Shown piece after piece: positions 11,908 through 19,399 of a stretch of DNA of 22,950 nucleotides. The position numbers and the translations under genes were made by a program. This stretch comes from a virus. The DNA lies in IMG/VR virus record IMGVR_UViG_3300042691_034751, positions 1 through 22,950 of that record. One strand, given 5' to 3'. The notes below the pieces were generated by a model, which was not told the origin of the DNA, searched no databases, and worked only from the letters and a program-made list of their open reading frames with translations. Numbering within the stretch: position 1 is the first letter of the stretch; each line of letters opens with the position of its first letter.

Positions 11908-12177
11908 TCACGGACGGTTGGCGAGGATTTGCTCGATGCGCTTTGTGCGCTCATCTATGCGGGCCAAAGTCTCGGCTCGGTCGGCGGCGGTGGATTCGAT
12001 CTTTTGCAGGCGTTGCTCCTGCTTTTCGTTTTCCACTTCTACGCGGGAAACTTTTTCGGGAAGAATCCACCAGGCTTGCGAGGCGGAGAAGACGGTTGCC
12101 ACCAGGGCGAGCGCGGCGATGAACTCGCCGACGCTCATTTTTACACCTGGTCTGTTTCGGACAACTTCTGTGCTCAT
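11908..12177 (-). CDS. Membrane-anchored coiled-coil lysis protein (holin- or inner-spanin-like)
   Basis: The ATG at 12175-12177 shares its last transcribed base context with the fibre gene's TAA (TAATG). An internal ATG at 12138 is an alternative. The 89 residues contain one hydrophobic helix (FIAALALVATVFSASQAWWIL) and a long charged coiled coil (VEVENEKQEQRLQKIESTAADRAETLARIDERTKRIEQ). This layout fits either an XhlA-like lysis protein or an inner-membrane spanin subunit reaching the periplasm. It opens the lysis cassette. Confidence 0.75.
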   Translation of the reverse strand: MSTEVVRNRPGVKMSVGEFIAALALVATVFSASQAWWILPEKVSRVEVENEKQEQRLQKIESTAADRAETLARIDERTKRIEQILANRP

Positions 12178-13625
12178 TAGCTATTCGCCTGAGCTAAAAG
12201 ATTCCCGACAATGGCCGTGGTCGCGGTGTTGTTGATGCGATCCACATTGATTGCGTCGGTCTTCGTTTTTATCGCGGCGACATCGCTATTGGCTGGGGCC
12301 GTGTAGGCCGAACCGGCGAGGCGGGTGCTCACGGCTTGGTCGACTCGGGCCAACTCGACCGAAAGCTCGGAGCGGACTGCCGTGGCCACGGTGGCGGCGC
12401 TTGGGGCTGTTGCGCCACTCACAGGGGCGTCAATGCGGGCGAGTTCGGTGGCGAGTTCCACGCGGACCTCGTCGGCGATGGCGGCAGCGCTTGGCACGGA
12501 TGGCGCATTAGTGAGGGTCGTGACGGTCGCCAAGGTGCCGGATGGCGCGAGGCGGCTGGAGACGGCGGCATCGATGCGGCCGAGTTCGACCGAAAGCTCG
12601 GTGCGGACTTGGCTGGCGATTTCGGCTTCGGTCGGGACATCGGGCGAGTTGGTCAATGTTGTGACCGTGCCGCCGGTGATTTCCTTGGTGCTTGCGGACC
12701 AGACGGCTGTTGCCACAGAGGCCGCGCTCGGAGCGGAATCGGTCGGGATGCTGTCGATCTTCCCACCGACGCGCTCGAGGTCGGCACGGACGGCAGCGAC
12801 GAGGGAGACTTCGCTGAGGTTGGTGTTCCCGATTGCGCCCACGAGGGCGTTGATGACAGCCTGTCCGTCTGTTTCGTTGAGCAGGCTTCCTTCGACGGCT
12901 GCGCTGATCTGCGCGGTGGTTGGCGGAGTTGTGTAGTCGGCAGAGGCGAGTCGGCTCGAGATGCTTTGGTCGATGCGCCCAAGCTCGGTTCCGAGTTCCG
13001 TGCGAACGGCTGTGGCGACCGCGCTTGCGCTCGGTGCGGAGGTTGGCGCTGTGTAAGCTGAACCGGCGAGCCTGCTCGACACGGAGGCGTCGAGATTGGA
13101 AAGCTCGGTCAGTTCGGTGCGCACGGCGGAGGCCACCGAGGCGGCACTAGGCACGCTCGGCAGGTCGCCGGTCGTGAGGGACGAGCGGCTGGAGATCGTT
13201 GCGTCGAGGTTTGCCAGCTTGGTGCTGTTGGAATCCATCTCGGTGCGGATCTGAACCACTGTCGGGATCGAGAGGCCAGCAATGGCGGACTCTACGAGGC
13301 TTTGGTCTGCGGGGTCGCTGGGCAAGGCATCGGTTTTCGCCTGGATGGCAGAGATCGCGGCGGTGGGGATGTCGGCGGTGGTCAGAGTCGAGAAGGGGAT
13401 TTCGGCGGTGCCGCTCCAGTTGATCTGGCCAGTGCCGACGGTGGCTCCGCCGGAGAGGAAGACGAGTTGGTAGGTGCCGCTCGCTCCGGTCATGTTGCCG
13501 GTGTAGAAGCCGGAGCTGCCGACTTCGGAGAGGGTGATGGCGGAGCCACTGGCGGCTCCGGCGGTGTAGGCTTGGGCGGTGACGGTGAGCCCGGTTGAGA
13601 GTGCGATGTTCAGTTCGTTGGCCAT
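12177..13625 (-). CDS. Repetitive tail fibre-like protein (482 aa)
   Basis: The N-terminal 85 residues (MANELNIALSTGLTVTAQAY, ending near EIPFSTLT) look like a beta-rich head seen in phage fibre or baseplate-associated proteins. The rest is built of about five to six degenerate repeats of some 35-40 residues with the form PSAASVATAVRTELxxELxRID followed by xxVSSRLAGSAYTAP. These alternate short helices and turns, typical of an elongated trimeric shaft. Ala, Ser and Thr dominate. The protein would lie at the tail tip and contact the host. It is last of the fibre genes, directly before lysis. Confidence 0.85.
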   Translation of the reverse strand: MANELNIALSTGLTVTAQAYTAGAASGSAITLSEVGSSGFYTGNMTGASGTYQLVFLSGGATVGTGQINWSGTAEIPFSTLTTADIPTAAISAIQAKTDALPSDPADQSLVESAIAGLSIPTVVQIRTEMDSNSTKLANLDATISSRSSLTTGDLPSVPSAASVASAVRTELTELSNLDASVSSRLAGSAYTAPTSAPSASAVATAVRTELGTELGRIDQSISSRLASADYTTPPTTAQISAAVEGSLLNETDGQAVINALVGAIGNTNLSEVSLVAAVRADLERVGGKIDSIPTDSAPSAASVATAVWSASTKEITGGTVTTLTNSPDVPTEAEIASQVRTELSVELGRIDAAVSSRLAPSGTLATVTTLTNAPSVPSAAAIADEVRVELATELARIDAPVSGATAPSAATVATAVRSELSVELARVDQAVSTRLAGSAYTAPANSDVAAIKTKTDAINVDRINNTATTAIVGNLLAQANS

Positions 13626-13637
13626 GGTGGTTGTTCG

Positions 13638-14066
13638 TTAGGAGTTAAGGGCGGTGAGGGCTTCGGCGAGGACTTGGTCGAATGGGTGCGGTGCGGCGGG
13701 CCAGTCGGGGCGGGCGTCGTCGGGGTTTGCGGCAGCGGCGAGGGTGAGGCTGTCGAGCCACACGCGCACGGCGGAGAGCTTGGGGGAGGATTTGCCGGTA
13801 GCGCGGAGCTTGCCTTCGAGGTCGAGGCAGGTGAGGAGGCGGAGGGGGCTGTAGCCTTCGGCGGCGAGGTGATCTTCGGCAGTGATGGAGGGGGGCGTGG
13901 GGATGAGCCACTCGCCTGCGTTCCAGACGGCGTTCTCGGAGGGTTTGGCGGGGGCGGGTAGCCACTCGGCGCGCTTGGGGTTGTTGTGCGCGGCCCACTC
14001 GGCGAGGAGGCTTTGCGGGAGGTCGCGGAGGTCGGCTGGGTCGTGGATGTTGTAATAATTAGGCAT
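13638..14066 (-). CDS. Hypothetical tail-region protein (142 aa), possible fibre assembly protein
   Basis: Reads MPNYYNIHDPADLRDLPQSLLAEW, with a Trp/Pro-rich middle (WLPAPAKPSENAVWNAGEWLIPTPPS) and a helical end (VRVWLDSLTLAAAANPDD). The start overlaps the lectin gene's stop by eight bases. Its place directly after a fibre gene and its Pro/Trp content suggest a tail-fibre assembly chaperone, which often follow their fibre gene, but sequence similarity to those families is not evident to me. Function not proven. Confidence 0.75.
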   Translation of the reverse strand: MPNYYNIHDPADLRDLPQSLLAEWAAHNNPKRAEWLPAPAKPSENAVWNAGEWLIPTPPSITAEDHLAAEGYSPLRLLTCLDLEGKLRATGKSSPKLSAVRVWLDSLTLAAAANPDDARPDWPAAPHPFDQVLAEALTALNS

Positions 14067-14700
14067 AAACTCTGGGATGGTTGGCGACGGTTGCGCCGTT
14101 ATTGTTGGTGATGGTCAATCCGCCTTTTTGGTCGATGAGATCGCGAACAAGGGGGGCGTAGAAGACGAGCGACTGCGGGCGCACCTTGTCGCAGGTCATA
14201 CCTTTTGCGAGTGAGGCGATTTCGGCGGCGGTGAGGGCAACATTCCAAATGCCGACTTCGGCGATGCGGCCATCCATAAAAAGACCCGCTGAAGATGAAG
14301 AAAAACGAGCGCCTATATTTATTCTTGTCGGAGCAGGATTTAAGGCCGAGCCAGTGGATGTTGCGCTGTTGCCGCCGTCAAGGTAAACCGTGACAGTCGT
14401 ATTGTTGGGAAAGGTTGCCGCTGCGTGGTGGAATGTGTTTGCCGTGTAGCCAGCGGTGCTTTGGGCGTTGGTTACAGAGGTTAAAGCAAGATAGTCCGCA
14501 TATATGGGGTCACCCGCGATTGCGCCCGCTGCCAGTAACCTAAATCCTTCTGCTCCCGCTGATGTCGCTAATTCAAAAAGGCAACGATTGGTAGTCACAT
14601 CGTCTGCGCGGAACCAGCAGGCAAGCGTAAGTGGAGCGGCGGCTACTGGCGTAGATGTTGTGTTTAGCCGCTGGTTAGTGCCGTTAAATTCGTAAGCCAT
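14059..14700 (-). CDS. LamG/concanavalin A-like lectin domain protein
   Basis: A 213-residue protein that is essentially one jelly-roll domain. MAYEFNGTNQRLNTTSTP and LTLACWFRADDVTTNRCLF mark the first strands. YTANTFHHAAATF and TVTVYLDGG give the central strands, and INIGARFSSSSAGLFMDGRIAEVGIWNVALTAAEI closes the fold with the signature of Laminin_G_3 domains. Such domains bind sugars; in a phage fibre cluster it should recognise cell-surface polysaccharide. It starts one base after the previous gene's stop. Confidence 0.9.
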   Translation of the reverse strand: MAYEFNGTNQRLNTTSTPVAAAPLTLACWFRADDVTTNRCLFELATSAGAEGFRLLAAGAIAGDPIYADYLALTSVTNAQSTAGYTANTFHHAAATFPNNTTVTVYLDGGNSATSTGSALNPAPTRINIGARFSSSSAGLFMDGRIAEVGIWNVALTAAEIASLAKGMTCDKVRPQSLVFYAPLVRDLIDQKGGLTITNNNGATVANHPRVYA

Positions 14701-14701
14701 T

Positions 14702-15538
14702 TTAGGCCGCGCTCCTTACTTCGACCGCGATCAACTCGGCATCGCCTGTCATGGTGTCGTTGGTGGCATCGTCCGCGTTGCGGAATACTTTGATGCGGAA
14801 TGTATCGCCTGCGGTAAGGCCGTCGATGGCGGTGACGGTGATGGATGTGATGGTGGCGATGCCGCTCGTGCCGTTTGCGGCTCCGGTGGCCTCGGTGGCG
14901 GTGTCGAAGGAGTCGGTGTCGAGGTCGGTAGTGCAGCGCTCGATTTGCACGCCCCATCGGCAGTTGCCCGAGGTGGCGGAGGTAGCCATCCAGGCGAGGC
15001 GGATTTGCAGGCCGGAGGCGAGGTTGGCATTTTCGGGGATTACGCCGGAGAAAAAGGCGGACTCGTCCACGGCGGCGTCGAAATCGAGAACGGTGATGGA
15101 GTTTCGCGTGTCGAGAGTGGCGAATGCGGTGGCGGGGGGTTGGTTTTCGCGCGGGGTGAATCGTGCGAGGGTTTTGCTGGCGAAAGTGTAGTTATTGTTT
15201 GTTGTGTAATTCTGCGTGCCAGTATCGGCGTTGATCGTGGTGCCGGAAATCGAGAGCGAAGTGCCGAGGGTGAGGTGGGTGAGCTTGCTTTCGCTTTCGT
15301 CCCAGAAGAGCAGACGGTCGGCTCCGGGGTCGTCTGCGGTGATCTCGCCGGAGGCTATGGAAAGGACATCGGCGGCGCTGGTGCCGATGGTGGTCTGTGC
15401 GGAGGCGTTCAGCGTGCCGCCGGCGAGCGAGAGCCCGGTGCCGAGGGAGATTTCTTCGGCGGGGCCGGTGCCGGAGGTGGAGCGCCCGAGGAGTCGGTCG
15501 GTGGCGAGGATGGGTTTGCCGGAGCTGGTTGCGATCAT
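14702..15538 (-). CDS. Tail fibre / baseplate structural protein (278 aa)
   Basis: The N-terminal third (MIATSSGKPILATDRLLGR, GTGLSLAGGTLNAS, LGTSLSISGTTINAD) has short repeated beta-turn units common in phage fibre shafts. From about residue 115 it turns into a beta-sandwich-like domain (FTPRENQPPATAFATLDTRN, GLQIRLAWMATSATSGNC, VEVRSAA end). A module of this type can carry receptor-binding domains. It shares the operon with other fibre genes. Which receptor or partner it contacts cannot be told from sequence. Confidence 0.82.
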   Translation of the reverse strand: MIATSSGKPILATDRLLGRSTSGTGPAEEISLGTGLSLAGGTLNASAQTTIGTSAADVLSIASGEITADDPGADRLLFWDESESKLTHLTLGTSLSISGTTINADTGTQNYTTNNNYTFASKTLARFTPRENQPPATAFATLDTRNSITVLDFDAAVDESAFFSGVIPENANLASGLQIRLAWMATSATSGNCRWGVQIERCTTDLDTDSFDTATEATGAANGTSGIATITSITVTAIDGLTAGDTFRIKVFRNADDATNDTMTGDAELIAVEVRSAA

Positions 15539-15573
15539 GGATAAAAGTTTTAAGTTTTAAGAATTAAGTTTTA
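15539..15573. repeat. AT-rich CTTAAAAC repeats between fibre genes
   Basis: On the transcribed strand this spacer is almost entirely copies of CTTAAAAC and CTTAATT. It also provides the stop of the upstream gene (15571-15573). It contrasts strongly with the GC-rich genes on both sides. No Shine-Dalgarno is visible for the next gene. Confidence 0.75.
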
Positions 15574-15951
15574 AGAGAAAGTCAGTGAGGTGCGGTTGCT
15601 CCACTGCCCGGTGGCCGAGCTTTCGGTGGATGTGGTGCCTGCTGTGTTGAAGATGGTGCGGGAGATTTCCCAGGCTGCGCTGTCGTAGACGCTGCCGGTG
15701 TTGGGGAAGTCCGAGTAAAGGAGGAAGCCGAGGTAGGTCGTGGTGCCGTCGCTCGAAAGATCGAAGGCCCAGACGCGATCTGGTGCGTCTTTGGTGCCGG
15801 CCAGTTTGTAGACTTCGCCGGTGGAGGGATTGCGGCTGTAGAGGCGGCGGTCTGTGTGGTTCACACAAATTTCTCCCAAGGCCAGGTCGGAGGAGGCTGG
15901 GACTTTCGACGCTACGGTCGAGGATTTGGGCTTGATGATTGGGTTTGCCAT
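15571..15951 (-). CDS. Short fibre protein with shared N- and C-terminal modules (126 aa)
   Basis: The start MANPIIKPKSS repeats the first residues of the coiled-coil fibre gene upstream (MANPIIKIKRG). LGEICVNHTDRRLYSRN is the usual fibre-start motif with a G-E-I and an L-Y pair. The last ~65 residues match the end of the 418-aa fibre gene: AFDLSSDGTTTYLGFLL against AFDQSTNGLTTYSGRLL, and STESSATGQWSNRTSL against STASATGSWANRETL. So it is a head and tip without a shaft. It likely forms or caps a short fibre. Confidence 0.85.
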   Translation of the reverse strand: MANPIIKPKSSTVASKVPASSDLALGEICVNHTDRRLYSRNPSTGEVYKLAGTKDAPDRVWAFDLSSDGTTTYLGFLLYSDFPNTGSVYDSAAWEISRTIFNTAGTTSTESSATGQWSNRTSLTFS

Positions 15952-15990
15952 GTGGCGGGTTTTGATTTCGCGGAGTTAGACCCCCCGCTT

Positions 15991-16016
15991 GGCGAGGCGC
16001 TATGGAGCGCCCCGCC
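15991..16016 (-). other. Strong hairpin between two fibre genes
   Basis: The transcribed strand forms an 11-bp stem (GGCGGGGCGCT with AGCGCCTCGCC, one G-U pair) and a four-base loop CCAT. On the plus strand the wobble becomes an A-C mismatch, so the RNA is the better folder. No U run follows. It could be an attenuator, a processing site or a stability element. Confidence 0.7.
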
Positions 16017-16032
16017 GGGGTTGGGTTAGTTA

Positions 16033-16950
16033 CTAGTAGCTGCCGCCGTCGATGGTCGTCTCGAGTGCAGTGATGCGGGTCTCGTGGTCAGCCACATCGG
16101 CCTCGACTGCGTCCAGGCGGGAGTCGGCGCTGGCTCCTTCGAGAGCCGTGATGCGGTTGGAGAGCGAGGTGTCGGCTGTCGCGCGAGTCGAGCTTTCCGA
16201 ATCGAGATTGCTCTGAACTGCGGTGATGTCGGACTCGAGGCCGGACACATCCGATGCGCGGGCTGCGGCTTCGGCGCTGACTGCGGCGATGCGGGCGGTC
16301 TCTTCCGAAACGATGTCGGCCTCGGCTGCGGTGACGCGGGTGGTCAGCGCGCTGAGGTCGCTCGAGACGGTGTTGATCGAGGTCTGGAGGCCGGAGTCGC
16401 CAGCGATGCGGGCGGTCTCTTCAGCGGAGATGTCGTCGTTGATCGAGGAGATTGCGGATGCCAGGGCGTTGTCGTTCGTGAGATCGACCGAGTTGATCAA
16501 GCTGACGATTTCCGCGAAGCTGTCTTTGTCGGCATCAGCGGCGGAGAGGATCGCGTCGATGCGGCCTTTCTCGGTCGAGATTTTGCCGTCGAGAACGAGG
16601 TCGGCTGCTTCGCGAGCGGATTGCTCGGCGGAAACTGCCGCGATGCGCGCTGTCTCCTCGGCTGCGATGTCGTCAGCGAGATCGCTCTCGGCACCTTGAG
16701 CGCGGGAGATTTCGGCGTTGAGGTTGTTGGTGAGAGTTGTGTCGGCTGCTTCGCGTGCCGATTGCTCGCTTGAAACGGCGCTGTCAACATAGGTCTTTTT
16801 GGCGAAGACATGCTCGCCGCCGATGGCGAGGACGCCTTCGGCTGTGCCGATGAAGAGGGACTTATTGAGCGTGTCGAATGCGACTTCACCGGTCTGCAAG
16901 GAGACGGGAGCGCCTGAACCGCGTTTGATTTTGATGATGGGATTGGCCAT
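16033..16950 (-). CDS. Coiled-coil tail fibre shaft protein (305 aa)
   Basis: The first 50 residues (MANPIIKIKRGSGAPVSLQ, then GEVAFDTLNKSLFIGTAEG) are a typical fibre anchor. From about 55 onward the chain is an uninterrupted coiled coil with repeated SAEQSAREAAD and ISAEETARIA units of roughly 20-30 residues. It would trimerise into a long rod. It ends in LETTIDGGSY without a distinct globular tip, so a tip could come from another gene. The DNA copies of the repeats are visible too. Confidence 0.88.
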   Translation of the reverse strand: MANPIIKIKRGSGAPVSLQTGEVAFDTLNKSLFIGTAEGVLAIGGEHVFAKKTYVDSAVSSEQSAREAADTTLTNNLNAEISRAQGAESDLADDIAAEETARIAAVSAEQSAREAADLVLDGKISTEKGRIDAILSAADADKDSFAEIVSLINSVDLTNDNALASAISSINDDISAEETARIAGDSGLQTSINTVSSDLSALTTRVTAAEADIVSEETARIAAVSAEAAARASDVSGLESDITAVQSNLDSESSTRATADTSLSNRITALEGASADSRLDAVEADVADHETRITALETTIDGGSY

Positions 16951-17003
16951 GGCTAATTAGGTGTTGGTGGTGGTTGTTTGGGCTGTTCGTGGTGGGGTGA
17001 TTG

Positions 17004-17231
17004 TCAAAAAGTGCCGGCATCGATGACCGGGATCATGAGGGCGTAGGCCGATGCGGTGGGGCTCCAGCGGTAGGGCATCCCCTCGTCAAGGGCCATGTAG
17101 AGGCGGTCGGGTTTCCCGACGCTCGGGAAGCTCGATCGGTTCGGGTATTCGACGACGCTCGGCGGGAGGGTGAGTTCGAACGAGGAGAGATCGAGCGTCT
17201 GCGTGATGTTGGATTCGGTGATCGTTGTCAT
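17004..17231 (-). CDS. Small tail-region protein (75 aa)
   Basis: Reads MTTITESNITQTLDLSSFEL and ends near KPDRLYMALDEGMPYRWSPTASAY. It overlaps the 418-aa fibre gene by four bases (ATGA). The second half has the sense of a short fibre-associated or tip-capping domain with the L-Y pair common in such proteins. No family was recognised. Its location suggests it is a virion component or fibre accessory. Confidence 0.75.
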   Translation of the reverse strand: MTTITESNITQTLDLSSFELTLPPSVVEYPNRSSFPSVGKPDRLYMALDEGMPYRWSPTASAYALMIPVIDAGTF

Positions 17232-18484
17232 GCGTAGACGAGGGTCTCCCGGTTAGCCCACGAGCCGGTGGCGGAGGCGGTTGAAAGCACGCGCCCGGCG
17301 GCGTTGAGTGTCGAGCGGCGGATGGTCCAGGTGGCGGCGGTCTCTGGGAGTGCTGGCGCGGCGGGGCGGTCGGCGTTGAGGAGGCGTCCGCTGTAGGTGG
17401 TGAGGCCGTTGGTGGATTGGTCGAAGGCGTAGAGGTAGAGGGTCGGATCGATCGGGGGCTGGACGGTGCGGAGGCCGAGGGCGGTGCAGGAGATCTGCAT
17501 TCCGGCGGCGGGCGGCTCGTCGAATGTGATGGTGCCGGTGGCTTCGCTGACGAGGTAGTCGGTGGTGGGGGTTTGCGTGACGCCGTTCAAAGCCACGAGG
17601 ACATGCTCTGGATCGCTGCTGACAAGGCCGTCGATCGGGAAGGTGGTCGTGGTGCCGTCGCCGATGCGGACGGTGGTGTTGATTTGCAGGCCGGGGGCCG
17701 AGGCGATGATGTAGGACGAAAGGCCGGTGATCTCGGTGGCGGCGTGGGTGTGGATCGTGTCGGCTTTTGAGAGATCGACCCAGAGCTTGAATGCGGGCGA
17801 GGCGGAGGGATCGAAGGCGGCCCAGTAGCTTCCTGGCGGTGGATAGCCAGGATTCGGCTCGCCGATGCGGATGTAGAGTTCGCCGTTGTAGCTGACGACT
17901 TGGCCGGGGAAATAGTCGGCTCCGTTGTTGTAGGCGCCTTGGTAATCGACGGGCTCGGGCTGGAGGGCGGTGTCGGCGAGCGCGCCTTGGGCGGCGGTGG
18001 CTTTGCCGTCGATTTCGGACTGGAGGGTGTTGATCGCGGCGGCTGCTTCGGCAATCGAATCCAGCGCGGCAGGGTCCAGATTCGCGGTTAGATAATCGAT
18101 CCGCGTCGAGAGCGCGGCATCTCCTGCGATGCGTGCATTTTGCTCCGTCGTGAGATCGGCGCTGCGGGCGATGGTTGCCGCGAGGCGGGCGTCGGGCAGC
18201 GTGCCGGTGGTGAGAAGCGAGGCATCGATGGTCGGCGGCGCGGCGGCGACGACTGCGGCCGCGAAGTCGGTGATCTTGCTGGAGAGGTGAGGCTCGGGTG
18301 GGAACTCGGTGGGCTTGCCGGTGATGGCGTCCCAGGTCGTCGCCAAAGTGGTGACAACGCCATCCGCGTCGATGGTGGCGAAGTCGCCGTTCGGCAGGAG
18401 GTAAAGCCGCTTGCCGGAGTCGGGGACCTCTGGCGCGCTTCCGGCGATGCCGAAATTGATGTAGCGGACGAGTTGCTCGGTCAT
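17228..18484 (-). CDS. Tail fibre with carbohydrate-binding-like module (418 aa)
   Basis: The start at 18482-18484 overlaps the upstream stop (ATGA). After a beta-rich head (RYINFGIAG, KRLYLLPNGDFATID) comes a helical shaft (100-165). At about 181-225 is YQGAYNNGADYFPGQVVSYN then GELYIRIGEPN and SYWAAF. That pattern of paired aromatic residues around G-x-V-V-x-Y-N-G matches CBM5/12-type carbohydrate-binding modules. The C-terminal ~75 residues repeat the tip of the 126-aa fibre gene. The protein likely binds a surface polysaccharide. Confidence 0.87.
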   Translation of the reverse strand: MTEQLVRYINFGIAGSAPEVPDSGKRLYLLPNGDFATIDADGVVTTLATTWDAITGKPTEFPPEPHLSSKITDFAAAVVAAAPPTIDASLLTTGTLPDARLAATIARSADLTTEQNARIAGDAALSTRIDYLTANLDPAALDSIAEAAAAINTLQSEIDGKATAAQGALADTALQPEPVDYQGAYNNGADYFPGQVVSYNGELYIRIGEPNPGYPPPGSYWAAFDPSASPAFKLWVDLSKADTIHTHAATEITGLSSYIIASAPGLQINTTVRIGDGTTTTFPIDGLVSSDPEHVLVALNGVTQTPTTDYLVSEATGTITFDEPPAAGMQISCTALGLRTVQPPIDPTLYLYAFDQSTNGLTTYSGRLLNADRPAAPALPETAATWTIRRSTLNAAGRVLSTASATGSWANRETLVYA

Positions 18485-19029
18485 GGCGTGGTCGGTGCTG
18501 GCATGAATCCGATGCCTGCGGAGGAGTTGAACGCGGCGATCGCTTGCTTTGTGCGGAGCGGGGTCATCCACTTTTCGTTTGATGTGCCTGCTTCGGCTTC
18601 GGCTTGGGTGGCCTTGCCGTCTGGGATCGCGGCGGGGGTCTGCTCGTCTCCGAGGATGACGCTGTTTTGCACTTCGACTTGGAGGGTCGCCGTGCGGAGG
18701 GATTGGCTCGGAGCGGTCCAGCGGATTTCGAGGAAGGCGGGGATGCTGGCGGGGTCGGAAGAAAAGGCGGCCTCGACCGGGACGGTGTTCAGGTCAAGGA
18801 TGGTGGACCCGGGGGCCGCCAAAGCGAGAAAGTTGGAGTCGGAGAAGGAGGATTTAAGCGCGACAGTGGTCTGGGTGCCTGCGACGGGCGAGACGGCCAC
18901 GCCGTTTTCGACAAAGACGACCTCGATGGGGGCTTGGTCGCGGCGTTTGAGGACGAGCGATTGCAATGCGACATTGCTCGCGGCGGACTTCACGAACCGC
19001 CGGTTTTTTGAATCGAGGAATAGTTTCAT
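18481..19029 (-). CDS. Baseplate/fibre-linking protein (182 aa)
   Basis: The start is placed at the ATG 19027-19029; the TTG nine codons earlier would lie in a hairpin. It begins MKLFLDSKNRRFVKSAASN and has an N-terminal beta domain of the BppU-like kind (VVFVENGVAVSPVAGTQTTVAL). Near its end it carries the ATQAEAEAGTSNEKWMTPLR motif, familiar from fibre and collar proteins where shaft attachment occurs. It probably links the tail tip to the downstream fibres. Assignment is by motif and position. Confidence 0.82.
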   Translation of the reverse strand: MKLFLDSKNRRFVKSAASNVALQSLVLKRRDQAPIEVVFVENGVAVSPVAGTQTTVALKSSFSDSNFLALAAPGSTILDLNTVPVEAAFSSDPASIPAFLEIRWTAPSQSLRTATLQVEVQNSVILGDEQTPAAIPDGKATQAEAEAGTSNEKWMTPLRTKQAIAAFNSSAGIGFMPAPTTP

Positions 19030-19047
19030 GCCGCTCAAGCGAGCGGC
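19030..19047 (-). other. Small hairpin abutting a start codon
   Basis: GCCGCTC and GAGCGGC form a 7-bp perfect stem with a GCTT loop directly before the ATG of the 182-aa gene. It occupies the place where a ribosome-binding site would be; no Shine-Dalgarno is seen. Confidence 0.55.
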
Positions 19048-19079
19048 GGGTGTCAAATCGGGTAGGCTTCCGAGCGTCT

Positions 19080-19165
19080 CCTAGAGCGGAGAGCGGAAGG
19101 CGGAGGGCGGAAAGAGGCGGTTAGATTTTCGGTTTCAGCACTCCGGTTTCCGGTTTCGATTCGAC
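19080..19165. repeat. Low-complexity purine/pyrimidine repeats at a gene border
   Basis: The plus strand holds GAGCGGA/GGCGGA-type repeats (about 19084-19118) followed by CGGTTTC repeats (about 19126-19160) that run into the last codons of the 92-aa gene. These types, read in other frames, give the SALRS and ETGNRK-type peptides that I associate with interspersed intergenic repeats in bacteria. They form part of a wider set of such borders in this module. Confidence 0.65.
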
Positions 19166-19399
19166 GGCTTCCCACTTGCCGAGCGGGCAGCGCTCGGTGG
19201 CCATGCGGAGTTTTGCCCATGTTGAGCATCCGCACTTGCGACAGCGGCCAGTTGAATGAAACGCCTCGGAATCCCATTGGTCACAAGCGCGGCAAATAGA
19301 TTCTCGCTCGGCGAGGATTTCTGGCGGGGGTGTGCTGAAGCCACTACCAGAAAATCTTAGTATTGCAAAACCAAATTTTTTAAATAAATTACTTCTCAA
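19121..19399 (-). CDS. Cys-rich zinc-binding tail-region protein (92 aa)
   Basis: TTG start at 19397-19399, overlapping the upstream stop (TTGA). The core has CRACDQW, then CRKCGCSTWAKLRMATERCPLGKW: at least six Cys with CxxC pairs and the CPLGKW ending. I recognise that ending from small phage tail-cluster proteins of unknown function. A zinc ribbon is likely. The N-terminal ~25 residues are from AT-rich DNA that belongs with the previous gene, and the C-terminus ends in repeat DNA, so both ends may be recombined. Confidence 0.8.
   Translation of the reverse strand: MRSNLFKKFGFAILRFSGSGFSTPPPEILAERESICRACDQWDSEAFHSTGRCRKCGCSTWAKLRMATERCPLGKWEAVESKPETGVLKPKI

Noticed and set aside
15991-16016. 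Rho-independent terminator
   Set aside because: The stem is strong but the following transcribed bases are purine- and G-rich, with no U tract on either strand.
12177-18484. Diversity-generating retroelement acting on the fibre genes
   Set aside because: No reverse transcriptase gene and no template/variable repeat pair with adenine-specific differences in the window. The repeats seen are internal protein repeats.
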